From Rhynchospora pubera (Eukaryota > Streptophyta > Magnoliopsida > Poales > Cyperaceae), in the NCBI GenBank assembly GCA_028095005.1, contig CM051460.1, positions 112,193,039 to 112,257,038 of the forward strand: DNA of 64,000 nucleotides. Direction: 5' to 3'. Below, piece by piece: positions 56,264-64,000 of this stretch; within the stretch, counting starts at the first letter, position 1, and each line of letters opens with the position of its first letter. The position numbers and the translations under genes are program-made. The notes beneath the pieces are model-generated. The model was not told the DNA's origin. It made no database searches and was given only the letters and a program-made list of their open reading frames with translations.

Positions 56264-59200
56264 TTGTTATCATCATTCAAGAGAAGTGCTTGGATCATAG
56301 ATAGTGGTTGTTCACATCACATGACGGGTGATGAATCTTGTTTCAAGACACTTGAACCTTTTGATGGTGGTGAGGTTACTTTTGGTAAAAATCTTAGGAA
56401 GAGCTCTATTATTGGTATAGGCTCGATTGGAAACCAAAATTTAACGATTTTTAATGTTTACCTTGTGGATGGTCTCAACTACAACCTTTTAAGTGTGAGC
56501 CAATTATGTGATGCGGGATATTATTTGAAGTTTGATCACTCCTCTTGTTTTGTGCATCAAATTTCAAATAATTCTCTTGTTTACACGGGACAAAGGAAAA
56601 ATGATGTCTATTACTTGAACTTTGATCACTTCACAAATGGTGAACAATGCTTTAGTGCCATAGCTACCGGTTCATGGTTATGGCATAGAAGACTTGGTCA
56701 CGTTTCTCTAGACTCCATTAAGAAACTTGTGAAATTGAAACTTGTCCGTGGTCTTCCATCACATAAACTAGACTTAAATGGGTTGTGTGAAGCTTGCATG
56801 AAAGGCAAGCAAACCAAGTCTAGTTTCAAAACCAAAGAGATCATCTCAACCTCTCAACCTTTGCAATTGCTTCATATGGACTTGTTTGGACCAATCAATG
56901 TCTTGAGTATTAGTAAGAAAAAGTATGTCTTTGTGGTGGTAGATGACTATAGTCGCTTTACTTGGGTTTTCTTTCTTGCTCACAAGGAAGAAGCATTTGA
57001 CCATTTTGTTAAATTTAGCAATCGGGTTGAAAACGAAAAAGGGTTGAAAATCTCTAGAATTCGTAGTGACCATGGAAGGGAATTTGAAAATGCTAAATTT
57101 GATGAATTGTGCATAGAAAAAGGATATAAACAAGAGTTTTCCGCTCCACGCACCCCTCAACAAAACGGTGTAGTGGAGAGGAAGAACCGAACCTTACAAG
57201 AATTAGCACGCACCATGCTACATGAATTTGCCGTACCCAAATTTCTTTGGGCCGAAGCGGTAAATACGGCATGTCATGTAGTAAATCGTGCATGCATTCG
57301 TTCTCAACTCAAGAAAACTCCTTTTGAATTATGGTTCGGTCATACTCCTAATATATCCTATTTCCGTGTATTTGGCTCCAAATGTTTTGTCCTTGATGAG
57401 TCTCCTAAAGTAACCAAGTTTGATGCCAAGTCTTTGCCCGGTATTTTTGTTGGTTACTCAACCACAAGCAAAGCGTATAGAGTCTATTTGCCAAACTCAA
57501 AGGTAGTTATTGAGTCTATTAATGTCAAATTTGATGAAAAAGTCCTTGAGGAATCCAAGGAAGGTAACTCTATTGTAGGTACACAAGTGGAAGAAATTAC
57601 ACAAGAAATCGAGTCACAACCTCAAGCACAACCACCGGTGATCATTGAGGAGCCTTTGAACCGGGTTGATGACATTTTGATAGGGGGAGAGACTCATGAG
57701 GAAGGTATCTTAGACACAACTCAAAATGAAACGCCTCATGATGATCCTCAACCTCAACCGTCTCCTCAACCGGTTCATGAGCCTCCCGAAGTGCTTAGAG
57801 AAGTTTCCTCTCATCCTCTTACTAATGTCATAGGTGACCCTAGGGAAGGTGTTAGGACTAGGTCTAGTTTGCACCAAACTATTGGTCATTGTGCTTTTTG
57901 TTTCTCAACTTGAACCAAAATCCTTCAAAGAGGCCAATGTTGACCCAAATTGGATTGTTGCCATGCAAGAAGAGTTGAACCAATTTGAAAGAAATCAAGT
58001 TTGGGAACTTGTACCATTACCAAAGGGTAAGCAAGTTATTGGTACCAAATGGGTTTTTAGAAACAAGCTAAGTGAGGATGGTATTGTGGTTAGAAACAAA
58101 GCCCGTTTAGTTGCACAAGGTTTCAAGCAACAAGAAGGTATTGATTTTGAGGAGACCTTTGCACCGGTTGCTCGTCTTGAATCCATTAGAATGCTCTTGG
58201 CTTTTGCCGCTAACAAAGGCTTTACCCTATTCCAAATGGATGTCAAGAGTGCTTTTCTAAATGGTTGGATAGATGAGGAAGTTTATGTCCAACAACCACC
58301 CGGTTTTGTTGACCATTTCAAACCGGACCATGTGTATAAGCTTCACAAAGCGTTGTATGGTTTGAAGCAAGCTCCTAGAGCTTGGTATGGTAGACTTTGT
58401 ACCTTTCTTCTAGACAATGGTTTTAGTAGGGGCAAAATGGATACAACTCTATTCACTAAGAAAAGAGATGACCATTTGCTACTTGTGCAAATATATGTGG
58501 ATGATATTATCTTTGGCTCTACTAATGCAACTCTTGCCCAATAGTTTTCTTCTTTGATGAGTAGTGAATTTGAGATGAGCATGATGGGAGAACTCACTTT
58601 CTTCTTGGGGCTTCAAATCAAACAACTCAAGGATGGTATCTTTGTGAACCAAGTCAAATATGCCAAGGAGTTAGTGAAGAAATTCGGTGTTGAAGATAGC
58701 AAGAGTTTACACACACCCATGGGCAAAAGTGCGAATATCGATGCGGATGAGAAAGGCAAGCCTATGGACATAACTCTCTATCGGGGCATGATCGGTAGCC
58801 TACTCTATCTCACGGCTAGTAGGCCGGATATTATGTATGCCGTATGTCTATGTGCTAGGTACCAAGCCAATCCTAAGGAATCTCACCACAAAGCGGTAAA
58901 ACGTATCTTGCGATACGTCAAGGGTACTCAAAACCTAGGTCTTTGGTATGGTAGACAAACCGAACTAGACTTGTTAGGTTATACCGATGCCGATTTTGCC
59001 GGTGACCGTATGGACCGCAAAAGTACTAGTGGAACTTGCCAATTTCTTGGTGGTTCACTTGTATCTTGGTCTAGCCGCAAGCAAATTTCGGTTGCTCTCT
59101 CCACCGCGGAAGCGGAATATGTAGCGGCCGGTAGTTGTTGTACTCAACTTCTTTGGATGATGCAAACCCTTAGGGATTTTGAGTTGGATTTCCAAAAGGT

Positions 59201-59441
59201 ACCAATATTGTGTGACAATACTAGTGCCATCCTTATATCCAAAAATTCGGTATTGCACTCTAGAACCAAGCACATAGAGATACGACATCATTTTATCCGT
59301 GATCATGTTGAGAAAGGTGATGTGGAATTGGTCTACATCGACACGAAGGAGCAAATCGCCGATATCTTCACCAAACCTCTTCCAACACAACAACATCTTG
59401 AACTTAGGTTCAAACTTGGTATGCTTGAACTCAAAGATTAA
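56264..59441 (+). pseudogene. pol of the copia element: protease, integrase, RT, RNase H (one frameshift, one stop)
   Basis: Aspartic protease WIIDSGCSHHMTG at the start; GAG-pre-integrase LWHRRLGHVS..CEACMKGKQ; integrase with the D,D,E set (HMDLFGP, RSDHGREFEN, NGVVERKN); then an acidic Pro/Gln-rich linker. A T-run at 57895-57899 shifts the frame and ends the first part at 57913. RT follows in the next frame from about 57900: WVFRNKL, ARLVAQGF, QMDVKSAFLNG, catalytic YVDDIIFG. A stop TAG at 58542-58544 lies just after the catalytic box, then the frame resumes with FFLGLQIKQL. RNase H carries DADFAGD, STAEAEYVA and HIEIRHHFIRD. Ends at 59441. All domains are recognisable, so the lesions look recent. 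Confidence 0.95.
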
Positions 59442-60117
59442 ATTTATGCATATCATGTTGTTGTCTTTGTTGATTGGAGCTCATTTCAGTTTAAATTGGT
59501 TTTATTTCTTTTGAAAACCATGAAAAATAAGTTTTTAACTATTTCGGTCTGAATTTTCTGGTTTTCTGTTGACTCTGGCGTTACACAACGCCATTCAGCG
59601 TCATGCAACGCAAGAGTAACGTTAGTTTAAAATGAATTTATGCTGAATTTTGAATTCTGTCGAGTTAAACGTTGTCAACGCTGTCTACCGTTGCACAACG
59701 CTTGTTTGACTTTTTCTTGTAACGTTGCACAACGCTGACTATCGTTGTACAACGTTGTCTGTTTTATTTTAATTTTCCTTTGCTGAATTTTAAAATCTGT
59801 CGCGTGCAACGTTATACAACGCTGGTTACCGTTGTACAACGCTCATCTGTTGTTTTTACTTAGCGTTGTACAACGCTGTCCACCGTTGTAAGACGTTGTT
59901 TTATTTCTTTATTTTATTTTTTTTTATTATTTATTTGTTTGGCTTTAGTGTTGTACAACGCCCTTTAACGTTGCACAACGCTGGGTTGTAGCGTTACCCA
60001 TCGCTACTCAGCGTTGTACAACGGAGCAGTCAGTCTCTGCTCAATTTTCGCTGTTTTGACTCCTGCGTTGTACAACGCCCTTTGGCGTTACTTAACGGTG
60101 GACGCGTTTTTAACAGA
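59442..60117. repeat. pol-to-3'-ORF spacer with a second array of paired palindromes
   Basis: Eight bipartite units at about 59578-60100, same 14-6-14 plan as the LTR, e.g. GCGTTACACAACGC / CATTCA / GCGTCATGCAACGC and ACGTTATACAACGC / TGGTTA / CCGTTGTACAACGC. DNA between units differs from the LTR, so this is not a copied LTR block. Confidence 0.9.
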
Positions 60118-60482
60118 TGCGACCCACCTCTTCTTCTTCTTCTTCTTATTCTCTCTCAAATCCGAGCCCCCTTCATTTTTTCTCTCTTTCTCTCCAACTC
60201 ACACCCTTTCATCTCTCTCTCTCAATTCTCTCTCTCCACTCCAACCAATACCACCAAAATACTCCTCTCTCTCTCCTCTCCACCCTCATACCCTCAAATC
60301 ACTCTCTCTCTCTCTCTATCTCTCAATCCACCGAAACCCTAGCCACCGCCATCACCGTCAATTCCGGCGATCCGACCGTCGGATTTTCGATCGGCTTCGG
60401 TTCTGTACTCTCCAAGGTCATCTGATCCTCTCCCGCTCTTCAATTTAAAGGTTTAACCTCATCCTTTCTCTCTCAATTTTCA
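60118..60482 (+). promoter_or_regulatory. CT-rich leader before the envelope-position ORF
   Basis: (TTC)n and (CT)n tracts at 60127-60320 followed by CCGAAACCCTAGCCACCGCC (60330-60349), a composition typical of plant gene leaders. No TATA box is seen. An acceptor-like site near 60440 is possible. Confidence 0.5.
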
Positions 60483-61784
60483 ATGACACCGAAAACCGCT
60501 ACCAACAAACGGTCTAAGCGAAACCCCAAGGGTGCTTCCTCATCCAACCCACCGGTTCAACCCGACCAACCAATTCCAATGGATATACCACCGGTACCCG
60601 TGGATTGGACCCTCTCTTCCTCAAACAATTACCTATTCAAAGACTCGGCCTCGTTCATGCATTTTTGCCAATACCGTGATGTCAATCGTGAGTGTTCCGA
60701 GTGTTTCTTCTTTGAGCACCCCTATGGTGTCTACCACTTGAATCCAAGAGAATTGACTTGGATCAAAGAAAGGATCGAATATTGGAACATGGCGGGTCTT
60801 TTCGCGCATTCTCAACCATACAACCCGTCCTTAATCAAGCTCTTCTATGCCAATCTTACCATGACGTGGACTGATGGCCACCCAAACGCCAACTCCTATG
60901 TTCTCGGTCGCCACATCTCAATCACCGAGGAAACCTTGGCTAACCTTCTCGGCCTCGACAATGACAATTTGGAGATTTACATCCATGCCACTTGGCCACG
61001 TGAGTTGCCCCCTTATGATGAATTTCACCGATTCTTTTATTGTTGGAGGAATTACACCGTTCGCCAATTCACCGCCACCGAGCTACCGGCCTTGCACCGC
61101 CTTCTCTTCCTCTTCATCAATAACATTATCACTCCAAAGGCAACAATCAAGACAAATGTGGAGCAATTCGCCGTGTTTCTCCTTCGCTCCCTCCTTGAGA
61201 TGAATCAAAAGGTGAATCTCCCTTTCATCATGCTTGCACATATGGCACGGGCCGATACCTCTCCTCGCTTCTCCTTTCCATATGCCCACATTATTCAATC
61301 CGTTCTCATTGAAAGCGGCATCCCTCATGACACACCTCTTTGGGGCGAACCCGTGCCCGAAAATGCAATTGCCAATCCCGAAAACCTCATGGCACATCTC
61401 ACCGGTACCGGATGGATGGCCCAAGATGATGACTCCATTGTGCCCGGTGCATTCCACCGCAACAACTATATCTTCCGTCCAAATGCCACCATCAATCAAT
61501 ACGAGGAGATAGGCAATGAACCATTGCATGTGCCCGGCGGACGGATGGAGGGTCAAGGCGCACCTCAAGACTTCCATGCCTATCTTGATGCCAAATTCGC
61601 CGCCTTGACCACTCACATTGACACGCGGTTCAACACAATTGAGGAAAACTTGACCGCTTACCAAGCCAAGACCGATGCCTCGATCACTCATCTCAAGGAT
61701 GAGATGATCAATCCTTGTGGAAAGATGGAGCTCCATCTCAAGAGGGGATCCGGTAGTGGCGCGGGTGATGATGATGAGGAGTAG
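60483..61784 (+). CDS. Envelope-position ORF of the copia element (plant transposon-protein domain), intact
   Basis: 433 residues, one open frame with no lesion, ATG at 60483 and TAG at 61782. In SIRE-type elements an ORF in this place is called envelope-like. This protein has a Pro-rich start, then a region around NPSLIKLFYANL and SITEETLANLLGLDN that matches the plant putative transposon protein domain found in many retroelements; a C-terminal coiled-coil-like segment (about residues 375-415, AALTTHIDTRFNTIEE) and an acidic end. No signal peptide, transmembrane segment or cleavage motif is apparent, so a true envelope role is doubtful. Function unknown. The intact frame contrasts with the broken gag and pol. 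Confidence 0.8.
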   Translation: MTPKTATNKRSKRNPKGASSSNPPVQPDQPIPMDIPPVPVDWTLSSSNNYLFKDSASFMHFCQYRDVNRECSECFFFEHPYGVYHLNPRELTWIKERIEYWNMAGLFAHSQPYNPSLIKLFYANLTMTWTDGHPNANSYVLGRHISITEETLANLLGLDNDNLEIYIHATWPRELPPYDEFHRFFYCWRNYTVRQFTATELPALHRLLFLFINNIITPKATIKTNVEQFAVFLLRSLLEMNQKVNLPFIMLAHMARADTSPRFSFPYAHIIQSVLIESGIPHDTPLWGEPVPENAIANPENLMAHLTGTGWMAQDDDSIVPGAFHRNNYIFRPNATINQYEEIGNEPLHVPGGRMEGQGAPQDFHAYLDAKFAALTTHIDTRFNTIEENLTAYQAKTDASITHLKDEMINPCGKMELHLKRGSGSGAGDDDEE

Positions 61785-62266
61785 TCTAGCCGAAACCGTC
61801 TCCAAGCCTTAGCCCTCTCTTTTCTATTTATTTTTATTTTCGTAGTTTATTTGACTTTCGTATCTCTTGTGTGATTTTTCGGTGTTTTTGAATGCTTAAG
61901 TTTGTGCTAAATGGATTTGTTTTGTTTTATGGATGTTGTATGAATTATGTTATGTTTTAATTAATTATGGTTGTGCTAAATGGCTTCGCTTTTTTATCTA
62001 ATTAGCTCTTTTTTCTTTTAATATGCATGCATGGTCTATAATTGTTAGTTTATGCCCTCGTTAAACCTTGTTAGATACCCCTAATCAAATGAACTTAGTG
62101 GCCAAATTCTTTTCGAAAGGGGGAGGATCTTTATGGTTTGTCATCAAGGGCATTTTGGGTATCCTTTTCCCTATTTGCAAAAAGGGGGAGAATTAGGTAA
62201 TTTGGGGTATTCCGCCTTGTTGTATCAGGTCCCAAATGTACCTTAGGTGTTGTTTTGCAACTCGGC
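61785..62266 (+). other. Non-coding 3' region with extra PPT-like tracts
   Basis: T-rich, no ORF. GAAAGGGGGAGG at about 62116 and AAAAAGGGGGAGAA at about 62178 precede the real polypurine tract. Confidence 0.6.
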
Positions 62267-62279
62267 AAAAGGGGGAGAC
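62267..62279 (+). other. Polypurine tract
   Basis: AAAAGGGGGAGAC directly precedes the 3' LTR at 62280, the usual plus-strand primer position. Confidence 0.9.
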
Positions 62280-63849
62280 TGTTGGTTAAACATTTTCTCT
62301 CGATTTGCCGATTTGCAAAACAACACCGAAACTCTTAAACTAACATCTCTTTTTAGTGCTTTATAGCTAAATTTATTGAAGAATGGATTAAAGCAAGTGC
62401 GGCACTTAGTTTGGAGCTTCAAGAGATTGCTTTGGTTTAGTTAGATTCAGTAGTTAAGGTTTATTTAATCTCTAAACTAATCTCAATCAATTTGCTGGTA
62501 AAATGCTCAGTCTTTCTGTCCAGCGTCATACAACGCTAGTTGCCGTTACACAACGCTGAGTTAATTCGTTTTTAAATTGCAAAATCTCTGACAAGGTTGG
62601 AACAGCGTTACACAACGCTCAGTAGCGTTGTGCAACGTTAGTTCATTTGTTTTTAAACCTGTTAAATCCATTATTTCCCCTTGTCAGAACGTTGTGCAAC
62701 GCTAAGTAACGTTACACAACATTTCCACTCCTACGTTGTGTAACGCTACTCAGCGTTGTACAACGCAGTATGAAACAGGCGACTCTGCATTGCTCAGACA
62801 TCGATCTGCATCGATGCTGCATGCATGCAGCCATGTTCCATGCATTGTAGCGTTGTGTAACGCTCTAAACTTCGCTCATACTTCGCTTTTTTGCTCTGGA
62901 CGCGTAGTGCAACGCTGCATAGCGTTGTGCAACGGCGCCGTTGTGTGACGCCAGTCAGCGTCGTATGACGTTCTGACAATATTGTTTGAGTTTGTCAGTT
63001 CTGCCTTGTTTATCCTCTTGACTTCGTTGTGCAACGCTACCAAGCGTTACACAACGCTCTGACAAGTTCCAACGGAACTGTCGAGCTTCTGCTTTGGATT
63101 TTTGCTGAAGCGTTGTGCAACGCTATACAGCGTTACACAACGCTCTGACAACTCACAACGTTATTGTCTGTGACCGTTTGATTTTTCAACGGCTATTTAG
63201 GCGTTGTACAACGGCATATAGCGTTGTATAACGCCAGAGTCTGTTTTGACTGGTTTTTGGAGCTGTTGGCGCCCTCTATATATATGGGGCCTCTTGGAAC
63301 TGTTTAGACACTTTTGAAACCTTTGAAACTCCTCCCTTTTGAGCTCCAACCAGTTAGACATTATACTCTCTTTTGTTTTTGAGCATTATTTTAGCAAAAT
63401 CATTGAGATTAGAGTGTGCAAAACCAATCCACTAGTGTTAATTGCTAGATTTGTTGAGTGATTTGGTTAGAGCCTCAATCCTTTGAGTGTTTGAGCTTGT
63501 TTATTTGAGTTAGGCCAATCCACCTTGAGAGTGATTGTAACAAGGTGATTTGGTTCGAATTTGTAGTCCCGTTCGTGTGGAATTGAACGGAGCGCGCCCA
63601 TTTCGAGGTTGCGAAACTCCCGGAGACGTACGACTAAGGCTAGCACTTCCTAGCGGGTCGGAACTCCATAATACATCGCGTGTCATTTCTTCTCTTCTCT
63701 TTTTTTACCTTTATTGAATTGTGAATTGCTTGTGCTTTGTTTGTGTTTTGTTAGAACAAGTTTGAATTGAACCAAATATTGACCATACCGGTTTAGAAAT
63801 TCGTTTTTGTGCCTATTCACCCCCTCTAGGCCTTTAATTTGGGACAACA
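62280..63849 (+). repeat. 3' LTR of the copia element
   Basis: Same ends and palindrome array as the 5' LTR. Differences include T for A near 62822, ATATATGGGG for ATATATAGGG after the TATA box, and a longer T-run near 63372. Confidence 0.95.
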
Positions 63850-64000
63850 AAGACTTTGATCAAATCCTGAATTAAATATGTTATGATGTTGTGATATTGA
63901 CATATATATCAATCATAAATGGGTAAAAAAAACGCCACGAAGAGTGGATCAGCCCTATTATAATGATGATCCAAAATCTTTTTCAGAAGTTAACCATGCT
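63850..64000. other. Host DNA right of the copia element
   Basis: Starts with the AAGAC duplication; AT-rich, nothing recognised. Confidence 0.6.

Larger units (their letters stand above)
52161..63849 (+). mobile_element. Ty1-copia retrotransposon, SIRE/Maximus-like, 11.7 kb
   Basis: LTRs of about 1,570 bp at both ends, 5-bp duplication AAGAC (52156-52160, 63850-63854), PBS, gag, protease, integrase, RT, RNase H in copia order, a 1.3-kb ORF after pol and a PPT. Length, long LTRs, long gag with two zinc knuckles and the extra 3' ORF fit the SIRE/Maximus lineage. Lesions in gag and pol make this copy non-autonomous. Confidence 0.95.

Noticed and set aside
60483..61784. Calling the ORF a true viral envelope protein
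   Set aside because: No signal peptide, transmembrane anchor or cleavage site is visible; only the position matches.

Overview
The window is nuclear DNA of a flowering plant, most likely a eudicot. The evidence is GT-AG introns, a CYP711A (MAX1-type) cytochrome P450, a plant F-box/LRR gene, a plant-type cysteine synthase family gene, AT-rich intergenic DNA and very many plant transposons. The species cannot be named from sequence alone. Only three host genes are recognisable: a cysteine synthase-like gene on the minus strand running off the left edge (exons at 35-1681), an apparently intact strigolactone-pathway CYP711A gene on the plus strand (12276-17004, five exons), and an F-box/LRR gene on the minus strand (46895-48789, three coding exons).

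Everything else is largely transposon. 1.7-12 kb is intergenic DNA with small foldback elements, one SINE-like sequence and an old repeat (7.7-9.5 kb) carrying phased short palindromes. 17-33 kb is a nest: a LINE remnant, a Mutator-like element with long inverted ends (21238-23203, 9-bp target duplication), then an LTR (23243-29190, 5-bp duplication) that was itself invaded by a hAT-like element (8-bp near-duplication) and by a Helitron ending at 28437; a second, 3.3-kb LTR-like block follows (29700-32998).

33667-45255 is a complete 11.6-kb CACTA (En/Spm) transposon with a TGA target duplication. It carries a tnp2-type transposase broken by two in-frame stops, and a second multi-exon gene ending in a Ulp1/SENP-type cysteine protease whose catalytic residues are present. 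It contains later insertions (a LINE tail, a Harbinger-type MITE), stacked inverted repeats in a leader intron, and subterminal repeats at both ends plus an unexpected internal cluster.

52161-63849 is a young 11.7-kb Ty1-copia element of SIRE/Maximus-like organisation: LTR, PBS, gag, protease, integrase, RT, RNase H, envelope-position ORF, PPT, LTR, with AAGAC target duplications. LTRs differ at only about a dozen sites by eye. gag and pol carry frameshifts and a stop, while the envelope-position ORF is open.

The most striking unexplained structure is in this element. About ten copies per LTR, all just upstream of the TATA box, and eight more between pol and the envelope-position ORF, share a rigid bipartite design: two 14-bp imperfect palindromes (type GCGTTGTACAACGC) separated by 6 bp, so their centres lie 20 bp apart. 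An unrelated palindrome (CTCGGACCGAG type) at 9.0-9.3 kb shows the same 20-21-bp phasing, suggesting a recurring regulatory architecture.
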